Assembly: GCA_905214865.1 (NCBI GenBank)
Contig: CAJMNO010000009.1
Coordinates: 1-64,000, forward strand
Direction: 5' to 3'
Length of the DNA stretch: 64,000 nt
Source: an uncultured bacterium
Lineage (GTDB): Bacteria; Actinomycetota; Coriobacteriia; Coriobacteriales; Atopobiaceae
Shown here: piece after piece, positions 8,935 through 17,718 of the stretch
Position numbering within the stretch: position 1 is the stretch's first letter
Layout of the letters: each line of letters begins with the position of its first letter
Notes under the pieces: model-generated
Database searches by the model: none
The model's input: only the letters and a program-made list of their open reading frames with translations
What the model was told of the DNA's origin: nothing
Position numbers and translations under genes: made by a program

Positions 8935-11900
8935 ATGAAGCCTCACAGGAATCGCGCCGCTGCTGCCGCAGGGGCGGGCCTCGCCTTCGCGCTTTCGCTC
9001 TCCGCCGCCCCCGTCATCTCCTGGGCGCGGGAGCTGCCGCTGGTCGAGCGTGACTCGGCCGTCCCGGTGGCGGAGCCGGTTGCGGAGGAGTCCAGCCCCG
9101 TCGTCGCGGGCGATGGGGGAGCCGATTCTCCGGCGTCGGTCACGGAATCCCAAACTTCCATGACCGATGAGTACCCCGCTTCGGGGGAGGCGGTCGGGGA
9201 GGACGCCAACGCCGGCGGGAATACCGCCTCTGACCAGGTCGCCCCTCTTCCCTCCGACTCCACCGAGGACGACGGAGCCACGAACCAGGAGGCAGAGGCG
9301 CCAGGTGCGCAGGTGGGGGAGAAGGACGCTGTCACTGATGTCGCGGACGTCTCCCATGGCGCCGAGGGGGACACCTCCATAGGCGTCACCATCCCCACGG
9401 AGCAGGGTGCCGACGAGACGGCGGACGCTGCCGGTGCGGATGAGGGCGTGACGAACCACGACGAGGGTGCGGACGCCGTCGCTTCGACGGAGACGCCCTC
9501 CGCGCAGCCAGATGCATCCGGGCAGGAGGCGCAGGCAGCCCAGTCTGAGAAGCCCGACAGCTCCAGGTACCAGAACCTCTACCGCCTGTACAACCCCAAC
9601 AGCGGGGAACACTTCTACACCTCGTCGTTTGACGAGATGCTGTACCTCGCGGAGCGCGGCTGGCGCTACGAGGGCGTGGGCTGGGTCGCGCCCGTGACGT
9701 CGGGGATGCCCGTCTATCGCATGTACAACCCCAATGCCGGCGACCACCACTACACCACCAACGCCGTGGAGCGGGACATGCTTCGCAAGGCCGGGTGGAG
9801 GTACGAGGGCATCGGCTGGTACTCTGACACAAGCTCCGGTACGGCGGTGTTCCGTCAGTACAACCCTAATGCGACATCTGGGTCGCACAACTTCACGGCT
9901 TCGGCTGAGGAGCGCGGGAACCTCGTCAAGGTCGGTTGGAGCGACGAGGGCATCGCCTGGTACGGCTCCAACCATGCGACCGTCCGCCTGGGCCAGGGCA
10001 GGTGGATCGTGACCTCCGCCTGGGGCTCCCTGCAGCGGTACTGGCTCGGGCAGGACGCGACCATCGCGCGCTCGAGGCTCGTCGACCCCTCCGAGGGCTC
10101 CGGCTGGTACGCGCGTGCCACCTCGGACGGCAGCGTGGTCCGAGGGAAGTACGTGGACCGCGGCACCGGCTACGTGTACCTCGCGAACAACGACGGAAGG
10201 CTGGAGGGTCCCGGCAAGGTTACGACCTCCGCCTACGATGGCGGAGCGCGCCACAGCTACCTCATCGACGAGACTGCCCATGCCGCCATCCCCGGCCTGC
10301 ACGCCCTGGGCGACGGCACCTCTCTCACCCTGTCGGGGAGTGGCTGGCTGCTCCAAAGCGGCAGTGGCAGCTGGAACGACCAGACCTACCTTGCGGATGC
10401 CAACGCGGTGCTGGCCCCCAACCTCACCGCCACCTTCGCCACGCAGAAGGGGAAGCAGGCCCAGACCGTCCGTTCCTTTGCTGCCAACGGGAGGCTCTAT
10501 GTCTTTCTCCCCTCGTACGCGTCTCTCTCTAACGTGACGCTTGGAGCCTTGCTGCAGGACGGCAGCCCCGTGAACGCCCTCGTTCGTGGCAACGGTGACT
10601 TCGTGACGCTTGACGGTTCCGCCGTCGACCTCGCGGCCCTCTGTGGTGTTGACCCGTCGTCCAAGACCGTCACGCTTTCGCTGCGGCGAGAGGGGTCCGA
10701 CTCGGTGTTCCAGGTCGTGGTGATGCGCTCAAGCGGGGTGGAGACGATCTTCCTCAACAGCGAGGACCCGGACGACAAGGGACGCGCCTACGTGGAGGCT
10801 GACCCGCACCACAACACAAAGGCTAACGTGGAGGTCGTCGCCATCGCGGACGACGGCACAGTCGTCTACTCCAAGGACGATCCCGACAAGGGCAAGTTCT
10901 CGACCGTGAAGGGCCGCGGCAACTCCACCTGGGGCGGCAAGAAGAAGCCCTACCAGATCAGCCTGAACAAGAAGGCCGACCTCCTCCAGACGGGCGAGAA
11001 GGACAACGCCCAGAAGAAGTGGATCCTCCTCGCCAACGCCAACGATGCGAGCCAGCTCCACAGCACCATCGCCTACAACCTTGCCCTCGAGCTGGGCATG
11101 GTGGGCGTGCAGTGCCGTCCCGTGGACCTCTACTACGACGGGGAGTATCGCGGGTCGTACCTCCTGACCGAGAAGGTCGAGGTCAAGCCCGGCCGCGTGG
11201 ACATCGACAGCCTGGAGGACCGCATCGAGGAGGCAAACCCCGACGTGGACCTGGGCTCCCTCCCCACCCGCACGGCGACCAACAAGTACGGCTACACGTA
11301 CCAGTACGTGGACGGCGTGAAGGACCCGGACGACATCTCGGGCGGGTATCTCCTCGAGATCGACAACGCCTGGTACAAGGGGGAGACCTGCTGGTTCCAG
11401 ACCTCCGACCGTACCGTCGTGGTGAAGAGCCCCGAGGTCGCCTCGAAGGATGCCATCCGCCGCATCAGCGAGGCGTACGAGGAGGCTCTGCAGAACGCGC
11501 GGGCGAACCGCTTCAACCTCAGCGGTTCCTACTCCATGGACCTCGACAGCCTGAGCAAGACCTGGCTGCTGAGCGAGTTCTGCAAGAACATCGACGCCTT
11601 CAACACCTCGACCTACCTGTACCTGGACTCTGGCAGCACGACCTTCATGGCGCAGCCGGTGTGGGACTTCGACGGCTCCATGGGCGTGCGCACCGACTGG
11701 CCCAACTCCGACTTCAGCCGGTACGAGGACATCGTGATCCCAACCGGCCGGTGGGTTATCAGCATTCCCTCGGTCCAGCGTCGCGCGAAGGAGATCTATC
11801 GGAACGAGCTGTCCAAGCTCGTGGGCAGCGTGCTTCTCTCCAACAACGAGGATGCCGCGGGCGATGCCGGGTACCTCCACTCGCTGGCGTACTACCGCAG

Positions 11901-12369
11901 CCAGGTGGCCGACTCCCAGGCGATGGACAAGGTCGTATGGGGCATCTCGGTCATGCGCAACGAGGTCACGCCGTTCCGCACCTGGGGGCAGAACGTGGAC
12001 TACCTGGCCCACTGGCTCTTTGCGCGCAACGCCTGGTTTGGCACGAACGTCTCGCATCTGGGGAACTTCGACGCCACCAACCGGCCGTTCACCCTCGACG
12101 GCTTCGACTACGGCCTGGTGTACGACTACGACTACTACCTGCAGATGAATCCTGACGTCGCTGCGGCGTTCCACGGCGATCCCGAGCTCACGCTCAGGCA
12201 CTTCGTGGAGCACGGCATGGCCGAGGGCAGGGTCTCGAGCAGGATGTTCGACCTCGCCACGTACAAGGCCAACAACCCAGACGTGGTCGCCGCGTTTGGC
12301 AACAGGACCGCCGAGTACTACCGCCACTACTGCACCTATGGCTTCAATGAGGCGAGAGTGGCCGTGTAG
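8935..12369 (+). CDS. Large secreted surface protein: three DUF5648-type repeats, CotH kinase domain, C-terminal repeats
   Basis: A 1144-residue exported protein. GGAGG 7 nt before ATG 8935 decides the start. Domains in order: a signal peptide (about 1-37); an acidic, Thr/Ser/Glu-rich linker (about 38-210); three repeats of the type YRLYNPNSGEHFYT...GWRYEGVGW (about 215-345); a beta-rich region; a CotH-type kinase domain (about 650-930) with KGRGNSTWGGKKKPY, GSYLLTEKVEV, a Lys-rich ATP site and WDFDGSMG as likely metal-binding Asp; and two C-terminal repeats with YLQMNPDVAAAF and HGMAEGR. CotH proteins are atypical secreted kinases first known from spore coats. No LPXTG or membrane anchor is seen, so it is probably secreted or held non-covalently. 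It lies upstream of a convergent TPR gene. Confidence 0.85.
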   Translation: MKPHRNRAAAAAGAGLAFALSLSAAPVISWARELPLVERDSAVPVAEPVAEESSPVVAGDGGADSPASVTESQTSMTDEYPASGEAVGEDANAGGNTASDQVAPLPSDSTEDDGATNQEAEAPGAQVGEKDAVTDVADVSHGAEGDTSIGVTIPTEQGADETADAAGADEGVTNHDEGADAVASTETPSAQPDASGQEAQAAQSEKPDSSRYQNLYRLYNPNSGEHFYTSSFDEMLYLAERGWRYEGVGWVAPVTSGMPVYRMYNPNAGDHHYTTNAVERDMLRKAGWRYEGIGWYSDTSSGTAVFRQYNPNATSGSHNFTASAEERGNLVKVGWSDEGIAWYGSNHATVRLGQGRWIVTSAWGSLQRYWLGQDATIARSRLVDPSEGSGWYARATSDGSVVRGKYVDRGTGYVYLANNDGRLEGPGKVTTSAYDGGARHSYLIDETAHAAIPGLHALGDGTSLTLSGSGWLLQSGSGSWNDQTYLADANAVLAPNLTATFATQKGKQAQTVRSFAANGRLYVFLPSYASLSNVTLGALLQDGSPVNALVRGNGDFVTLDGSAVDLAALCGVDPSSKTVTLSLRREGSDSVFQVVVMRSSGVETIFLNSEDPDDKGRAYVEADPHHNTKANVEVVAIADDGTVVYSKDDPDKGKFSTVKGRGNSTWGGKKKPYQISLNKKADLLQTGEKDNAQKKWILLANANDASQLHSTIAYNLALELGMVGVQCRPVDLYYDGEYRGSYLLTEKVEVKPGRVDIDSLEDRIEEANPDVDLGSLPTRTATNKYGYTYQYVDGVKDPDDISGGYLLEIDNAWYKGETCWFQTSDRTVVVKSPEVASKDAIRRISEAYEEALQNARANRFNLSGSYSMDLDSLSKTWLLSEFCKNIDAFNTSTYLYLDSGSTTFMAQPVWDFDGSMGVRTDWPNSDFSRYEDIVIPTGRWVISIPSVQRRAKEIYRNELSKLVGSVLLSNNEDAAGDAGYLHSLAYYRSQVADSQAMDKVVWGISVMRNEVTPFRTWGQNVDYLAHWLFARNAWFGTNVSHLGNFDATNRPFTLDGFDYGLVYDYDYYLQMNPDVAAAFHGDPELTLRHFVEHGMAEGRVSSRMFDLATYKANNPDVVAAFGNRTAEYYRHYCTYGFNEARVAV

Positions 12370-12400
12370 GTGGGCCCCCACGTCGCCGCGCTGGACGAAG

Positions 12401-12438
12401 GCGCCGCCCCTGCCCGGGGATGCGGGCGGGGGCGGCGC
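12401..12438. terminator. Bidirectional terminator hairpin between convergent genes
   Basis: GCGCCGCCCC (12401-12410) pairs with GGGGCGGCGC (12429-12438), and the stem can extend inward through CGGGCGG-type pairs. It lies 32 nt after the CotH protein stop and 36 nt beyond the stop of the opposite gene. Confidence 0.6.
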
Positions 12439-12473
12439 TTGTGGTTCCTCTCACCTTGTGCCGTTGCCAGGCG

Positions 12474-15023
12474 CTACTCGTCCGGCTCGCCCTCCATGGA
12501 CCGGATGATGCCCATGAGGATGTCGTTGGGGGCAAACGAGGCGAGGACGTGAACGAAGTTGCGGGCGACGGGGAAGACCTCCGCGTCCAGCGAGGCGCGG
12601 ACGCAGTCGTAGAAGACCGTCGACACCCGCTCCGTGGGCGCCATGGGAATCTGGTACGACTCCAGGACGCTCTGTATCTCCTCCGCCGTCATCTCCTCGC
12701 GCAGCGTGCCGCCCTCCTGGGCGGATAGCGCAATGAGCTCCATGGCGATGACCGGGATGGCGTTGGGGAGGTAGTTCATCGCGAGTGCGTAGCACGCCTG
12801 GGCGGCCGTGACGTCGCCGTCCTGCCACATGAAGTAGCCCATGCGGTAGTAGGCGACCCCCAGGGTCTCGGGGTCGTGGGCCAGGTCGAGCATCTCCCTG
12901 AGCTGGTCCTCCGCCTCGGGCCTCCTCGAGGCGCCCTCAAGGCAGCGGACGAGGAGGAGACGGGCGTTGCGGTCGAGGGGTGCGAGCTCGCACAACCGGC
13001 GGGCGACCTGGAGCGCCTGGTCGCCCTGGCCGCTCCCGAGCAGGCACATGGCGAGTGCGAGGTTGCACTCGTAGTAGGCGTCGGGGACGAGCATGGTCGA
13101 GGCGCCGGCGGGCTCCAGCAGGCGGTTGTACATGGCGCGGTCCACGTAGCTGCCAAAGTAGCGCCACACCACGGTGGTCGTGTCGCGGTAGTCCCCGCGG
13201 GCGTCGACGGGCGAGAGCGCCTCGTGCGCGATGCGCGCCCCCTCGGCGTAGTCGTTCCTCTGCAGGGCGTCGCGTGCCGCCTGTGCGGCGCGGTCCAGCG
13301 CGTCACCCACCACGAACTCCTCGCCGACCTGCTCGGCGTCCTCGATCTCGCCCGAGACCAGCTTGGCGACGCACCTCTCCGCCGCCCCGCGCACGGTCGG
13401 GTCGGGGTCGTCCCCCGCGACGTTCAGGATGGTCCGCACGTTCTTCTGGGTTGCCTCGGCGTCGTCCTTGGGGGCGAACCTGCTCATGATATCCGCCGCG
13501 ACGAGTGCGCGCTTCTCGGCCTCCTCGATGGAGAGCCCGTACACACGCTCGGTCCCCAGCGCCTTCGCCTGCGCGGCGGGAAGCCGCTTGGACGAGAGCG
13601 ACACGGGAACGTAGCGGTCTGGGGGGCAGAAGCGTGGCTCGGAGAGCGAGAAGCCCTGGGCCACGGGGCGGAGTATGCCCTCCTCCAAGCGCATCTGGGG
13701 CACGAAGGAGCGGTAGATCGCCGAGAGGTCGTGCGTGTCGGAGAGGTCCAGGCGTGCGAACCTGCCGCGGTCGAAGTCGACCGAGAGGTAGCAGCGATGC
13801 CGGGTCGTCGTGTCGATTGTCCCTGCGACCCACACGTGACGGATTCTCTCCGAGCTCCTGAACGCTACGGAGGCCAGGAGCAGGGCGACCCTGAGCGCGT
13901 ACGCAGAGGCTGCCTTGCGGCGCATCTCGCGGGAGCTGGCCACCAGGCCGACGCCGGGGACGAACATGGACGAGGGCCACACGGCCTCGGGGGTCAGCGC
14001 GACCTCGAAGGCGACGTTGCCATACGAGACGTTCGCGCGCCACTTGGCGGAGAGCCGGTAGGGGAGCTGCACCGTCTCGAGCGCTGTCGATATGGAGCGG
14101 CGCACCGCCCACTCGCCGTCGGGCTCGTCGCCGTCCTGCGTGGGGGACACCTGTGCGATGGGAGGGAGCTGCGCGCAGATGGAGGCCGCGACCTCCTGGT
14201 TGAGCTCGCAGCAGTCCTCGACCGTGACCGTGGGGAGGTCGTCGTCAAAGTAGCTCGCGACAAACTGGACGGCGGTGAGCGCCGCCTCGAGCTTGAGAAC
14301 CCTCAGGCGGGCCAGGTAGGGCAGCTCGCGCTGGGCCACCCTGAGGTACGGCATCCCGGAGGTGCTCAGGCGCACGCACCGCATGGAGGGGAGGTCCACG
14401 TCGTTGGAGAACAGGCCCGCCTCCTCCAGCACCCGGGCGGCGTAGAGCTCCGCGCCCGACGGCATGGGACGGCTGTCCCTGGTGGCCTCGTCCGTCTCGC
14501 CCGTGGCCTCGCCGTGCGTGGTGGCACGCTCTCGCGCCCGCACGTCTCCCACGAACAGCCGGAGCTCGGCGACGGGGTCCGCGGTCGAGACAAGCTTGGT
14601 CATCAGCGCGTCGAAGTCGAGCACGGAGGGGGTGCCGTCCGTGCTTGCGGCGTCGTCCCGCTCCTCCGCGGCCGTCTCGTCGTCCCCCTCGTTGGCGGGG
14701 GAGAGGGGCGCCGCCTCGGGCTTGGGCGACTCCGCCCGCGTGGCATCGCCGGCGACCGTCGCGGGCGCGTTGTACTCGAGCCCCTCGGGACGGGGCGGGA
14801 CCGTGGCGTCGCCCTTCTCCCCACCCCTTTCGCGATTGTGGTGACCGGTCGCCGCAACGCACCCGGCCGCACCGCAGGCGACCGCCAGCGCGACCGTGAC
14901 CGCCTCCACGCCAAGCGCGGCAAACGCCGCAACGCCCGCTATCCCACATGCCGCGGCAACCTTTGCCGCAAGGTCGATGGCCCTCTTGCGCGGGGCCCTT
15001 CCGTCGTCGTGCTCAGAACCCAT
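12474..15023 (-). CDS. Membrane-associated TPR-repeat protein of unknown function
   Basis: An 849-residue protein not recognised as a named family. The N-terminus has a short basic stretch, then two adjacent hydrophobic segments (about 17-35 and 37-57) likely to form a membrane hairpin. An acidic, Ala/Glu-rich disordered linker follows (about 60-150). A middle region (about 150-480) is mixed alpha/beta with no motif I can name. The C-terminal third (about 580-800) contains TPR-like helical pairs, for example LQVARRLCELAPLDRNARLL and VAYYRMGYFMWQDGDVTAA. TPR proteins act as assembly scaffolds. It is transcribed convergently with the CotH protein gene and lies downstream of the deacetylase gene on the same strand. 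Its ribosome site is weak. Confidence 0.7.
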   Translation of the reverse strand: MGSEHDDGRAPRKRAIDLAAKVAAACGIAGVAAFAALGVEAVTVALAVACGAAGCVAATGHHNRERGGEKGDATVPPRPEGLEYNAPATVAGDATRAESPKPEAAPLSPANEGDDETAAEERDDAASTDGTPSVLDFDALMTKLVSTADPVAELRLFVGDVRARERATTHGEATGETDEATRDSRPMPSGAELYAARVLEEAGLFSNDVDLPSMRCVRLSTSGMPYLRVAQRELPYLARLRVLKLEAALTAVQFVASYFDDDLPTVTVEDCCELNQEVAASICAQLPPIAQVSPTQDGDEPDGEWAVRRSISTALETVQLPYRLSAKWRANVSYGNVAFEVALTPEAVWPSSMFVPGVGLVASSREMRRKAASAYALRVALLLASVAFRSSERIRHVWVAGTIDTTTRHRCYLSVDFDRGRFARLDLSDTHDLSAIYRSFVPQMRLEEGILRPVAQGFSLSEPRFCPPDRYVPVSLSSKRLPAAQAKALGTERVYGLSIEEAEKRALVAADIMSRFAPKDDAEATQKNVRTILNVAGDDPDPTVRGAAERCVAKLVSGEIEDAEQVGEEFVVGDALDRAAQAARDALQRNDYAEGARIAHEALSPVDARGDYRDTTTVVWRYFGSYVDRAMYNRLLEPAGASTMLVPDAYYECNLALAMCLLGSGQGDQALQVARRLCELAPLDRNARLLLVRCLEGASRRPEAEDQLREMLDLAHDPETLGVAYYRMGYFMWQDGDVTAAQACYALAMNYLPNAIPVIAMELIALSAQEGGTLREEMTAEEIQSVLESYQIPMAPTERVSTVFYDCVRASLDAEVFPVARNFVHVLASFAPNDILMGIIRSMEGEPDE

Positions 15024-15109
15024 GAAAACCCAATCCGCGCCAACGCTGGCGCCAGCATCTCTCGTTCTAGGTGCTTATACCCAGCATCCGGCCAACGTCG
15101 GGCGAGACG

Positions 15110-15143
15110 AGCCCGCCCCCGGGCTTTCGTCTGGGGGCGGGCT
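15110..15143 (-). terminator. Terminator hairpin after the polysaccharide deacetylase gene
   Basis: AGCCCGCCCCC (15110-15120) pairs perfectly with GGGGGCGGGCT (15133-15143). It lies 31 nt beyond the deacetylase stop in the direction of transcription and separates it from the TPR gene. Confidence 0.6.
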
Positions 15144-15174
15144 GCCGTGCTGCCGGGTTAATTGTGGCTTGCGG

Positions 15175-16635
15175 CTACTCCTCCATCTGGGTGGGCCAGA
15201 CGCTGCCCTCAGGCATCGTGGCGTTGCCGCTGGCGATGTCGCTGGGGATGGAGCTGTCCGACGCCATGAGCTCGTTCATGGTGACGAAGGTGTAGCCCTG
15301 GTCGGTGAGGGTCTGCAGGATCTTGGGGAGGGCCTCCACGTCCTGGTCGCGGTTGCCGCCGCCGTCGTGCATGAGGATGATGGAGCCCGAGGTCACGCCG
15401 GTGGTGCAGTTTGAGACGATCGCGTCCACGCCCGGCCTGCGCCAGTCCTCGGAGTCCAGGTTCCATATGATCGAGGCGGACACCAGGCCGCCGGACTTGA
15501 GCCAGGTGCTCTCCTTGAACTCGCCGTAGGGCGGGCGGAAGATGGTCGTGTCGACCCCGTCCGCGTCCTTGATCGACTTGAAGGTGTTGGTGAACTCCTG
15601 CTGCAGGCTCGAGGCGTCGAGGGCAGGGAGCTCCTGGTGCTTGTCGGTGTGGCTCGCGACCTGGCAGCCCGCGTCCACGATCGCCTTGGACAGCTTGGGG
15701 TACTCGCGAATCTGGCTGCCCAGGTTGAAGAAGGTCGCCTTGGCGTTGTACTGGGCCAGGATCTTGAGGTACTGCTCGGTGTAGGTGCTGGGGCCGTCGT
15801 CAAAGGTCAGCGCCACGAGCTTCTTCCCGTTGTCGGGCTTCACGTTGTGCAGGGTGATCACGACGTCCTGGGGCTCCTGGGTCACGGTCTCCTTCGTCTC
15901 TCCCGAGACCTTGCCCGTGGTCACGTTCTTCTTGCCCATCTTGCCCCACTGCGACACGTAGGCCACGGCGCCGTAGTCGCCCTTCATCGTGAGCTTGGGC
16001 TCGGCGTCCTCGGACGTGGTGGTGGAGTCCTCGACCTTGTCCGCCCCGTCCGACACCTGGATGGAGTCGCCGGACTTTGCGTGGTACGAGGAGATCTGGT
16101 CCTCCGACAGGTCGCTTCCGTTGACCTTGGCGGAGAAGGCATTGCCCTCGCCCTGCTTGATCACGTTCCCGTTGATCGAGACCAGGTTGCCCGCCTTGGG
16201 AGAGAGGCCCTTCTGCTCGATGATCTGCTCGAGCGTGGATCCGTTCTTGGTCTGGTACGCCTCGCCGTCGAGGGTGACCTGCACCGAGCGGTTGTGCCAC
16301 ATCCACGCGCCGCCCGCCGCGAGTGCCACGATTGCGGCAATCGCGATGACCGTGGCCCTGCCGCCGTGGCGCCGAGGCCGGCGGGCCTTGCCCCTCGGCT
16401 CCACGGGGACGATCCTCTCCGCCCCCTGGTGTGCCTCGTGGTGGGGGACGTGAGCATGGGGGGAGTGCTGTCCCGCCTCGCGCGGGGTTCCGCCCCGTGG
16501 CGTCCCCTTGGTCCTGCGCGTCGTTCGGGTGTCTACGTCGTGACCTATGGGGCCCCGTTGGGTGCCCCCGTGGGAATGACCCATCTGCATCTCTGTCCAA
16601 CCTGCCGCCAGCGGCGACGTGTCATGGCCGCGCAT
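15175..16635 (-). CDS. Membrane-anchored polysaccharide (peptidoglycan) deacetylase, NodB domain
   Basis: A 486-residue type II membrane protein. A long cytoplasmic His/Arg/Pro-rich N-terminus (about 1-95) precedes one transmembrane segment (about 97-117), a small extracellular domain, then a C-terminal NodB homology domain. Carbohydrate esterase 4 motifs are complete: TFDDGP (metal and base Asp), SHTDKHQ (metal His pair), RPPYGEF, DSEDW and ILMHDGG (catalytic His). Such enzymes remove acetyl groups from N-acetyl sugars of peptidoglycan or chitin-like polymers outside the cell, raising lysozyme resistance. Starts at 16707 and 16590 are also open; AGGAGG at 16645-16650 (complement) favours ATG 16635. 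The hairpin tract lies upstream. Confidence 0.85.
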   Translation of the reverse strand: MRGHDTSPLAAGWTEMQMGHSHGGTQRGPIGHDVDTRTTRRTKGTPRGGTPREAGQHSPHAHVPHHEAHQGAERIVPVEPRGKARRPRRHGGRATVIAIAAIVALAAGGAWMWHNRSVQVTLDGEAYQTKNGSTLEQIIEQKGLSPKAGNLVSINGNVIKQGEGNAFSAKVNGSDLSEDQISSYHAKSGDSIQVSDGADKVEDSTTTSEDAEPKLTMKGDYGAVAYVSQWGKMGKKNVTTGKVSGETKETVTQEPQDVVITLHNVKPDNGKKLVALTFDDGPSTYTEQYLKILAQYNAKATFFNLGSQIREYPKLSKAIVDAGCQVASHTDKHQELPALDASSLQQEFTNTFKSIKDADGVDTTIFRPPYGEFKESTWLKSGGLVSASIIWNLDSEDWRRPGVDAIVSNCTTGVTSGSIILMHDGGGNRDQDVEALPKILQTLTDQGYTFVTMNELMASDSSIPSDIASGNATMPEGSVWPTQMEE

Positions 16636-17096
16636 GGTCCGCGGCCTCCTGCGCATGCGCAGACGATATCCCATGGGGCTACAGCGGACAAGGCATTTGT
16701 ATGCCATCCGCCGAATCGCGCCAAAACTGACTTAACAGTGACGGGTGCCAGCGCGCCTTGGACCTCGGTTCCTGCCCTGGGGCTGCCGCCTGTCTTCCCG
16801 GGGGAGAGGGAGGCATCCGTTTGGGCTGATGCCGGAGTCGCCGCGGGTGGGGGCTTCGTTGTCAAAGAAGGGGAGAGGGGCGGTCGGTCCGGGTTTGGGA
16901 CAAACCATCTTTTGGCGCCTCCTCCCGGGTGGGTCTACTTGCGTGGGGACCAGGAGCCCGTACGGTGACTCGGAGGTAAGATTGTCAAGGTCTAAGAAGG
17001 GGAGCGAGCTTTCATCAGGCTTCGGTGCGCTTCGTCACAAGTTGCCGTCTCTGGACCCTCTGGGGTGGGAGGGGGGACGCGCCGAAGTCTTGTCCG
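16636..17096. other. Noncoding stretch before the hairpin arrays
   Basis: It holds the promoter region of the deacetylase gene and otherwise no convincing gene. GGGGAGAGGG occurs at 16801-16810 and again at about 16870-16879, the latter preceded by TGTCAAAGAA, a string nearly repeated at 41296-41310 in the second noncoding tract (TGGCAAAGAA then GGGGAGAGGG). Confidence 0.5.
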
Positions 17097-17426
17097 TGTC
17101 AGAAAGTGTGTCCCGCGTGTACTCACGGGATGAGAATGTTGACATCGGCTTCCTATCTCCACGCATTTCCCCAGTTGACGGGACGAAAACGCGTCACCGT
17201 CGTCTGAAACCACGTCCCGCGTGTACACGCGGGGTGTGATTTTAGACACAGTGGTTCCTTTCGACCCCCGGTTGTCAGAAAGTCCGTACCGCGTGTACAC
17301 ATGGCGTGAGATTTCTGACAGAGGGCGTGCTCCGCTGGTGCGTTCCCCCTGTTGGCAAGGAGCTAAGGCCTCGTGTTGCCAAAAAGTCCACCCTGTGTGT
17401 ACACACGGTGCGAACTTTTTGGCAAC
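17097..17426 (+). repeat. Hairpin quartet A-I (four palindromes with GTGTACAC-type core)
   Basis: Four imperfect palindromes lie at 17097-17144, 17202-17247, 17273-17320 and 17375-17426. Start-to-start distances are 105, 71 and 102 nt. The feet differ but remain paired: TGTCAGAAA with TTTCTGACA in the third, GTTGCCAAAAAGT with ACTTTTTGGCAAC in the fourth. All share a core near CCGYGTGTACACRYGG followed on the 3' side by an RYGYGAG/RTGAG-like stretch, so all have the same orientation. Spacer 1 carries GCATTTCCCCAG at 17163-17174 (offset 66) and spacer 3 carries GCGTTCCCCCTGTTGG at 17340-17355 (offset 67). No protein is encoded. I do not recognise the element. Confidence 0.75.
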
Positions 17427-17718
17427 GGTTGAATATATGATGTTGGCCCTGCTTCTGGAAGGGCAAGCTCTGAGGGGTGGGATCCCTCTGATGCTGCCCG
17501 GCAGTGCAGGCGCACCATGGGTCGCCGCGACGGGCCGGATCCAACCCCGGCCACAGACAGAATCTCCCATCCTCCCCCCTCTCTGAGTTCTTTTGAGCGG
17601 CTCGCATGTGGGATGTGCTGGGGATCTGGTTCTAGCTTTGGGGAGGAGCACATCATGGCCAGGGGGGTAGCCTCAGGACCATCGAATATCGCCAAGCAGG
17701 ACATCAAGGGCTAAACCA
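17427..17718 (+). other. Tail sequence between the two hairpin quartets
   Basis: No gene is seen. The block GAGTTCTTTTGAGCGG (17585-17600) is nearly repeated after the next quartet as GAGTTCTTTGGAGGGG (18192-18207), so the repeated unit extends beyond the hairpins. GGCCCTGCT recurs at 17445 and 18107. Confidence 0.5.

Noticed and set aside
12876..15161. 761-codon plus-strand frame opposite the TPR protein gene
   Set aside because: It is a GC-driven antisense frame rich in Arg, Gly and His; the minus-strand frame has membrane helices and TPR repeats.
17097..17426. Integron attC sites
   Set aside because: The hairpins lack the RYYYAAC/GTTRRRY ends, are spaced too closely for gene cassettes, and no integrase gene is seen.
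17025..17714. Open frames over the hairpin tract with recurring peptide patterns such as VYTR and CVHT
   Set aside because: The peptide patterns are simply translations of the repeated palindrome core on either strand; frames overlap, lack ribosome sites and have no domain character.
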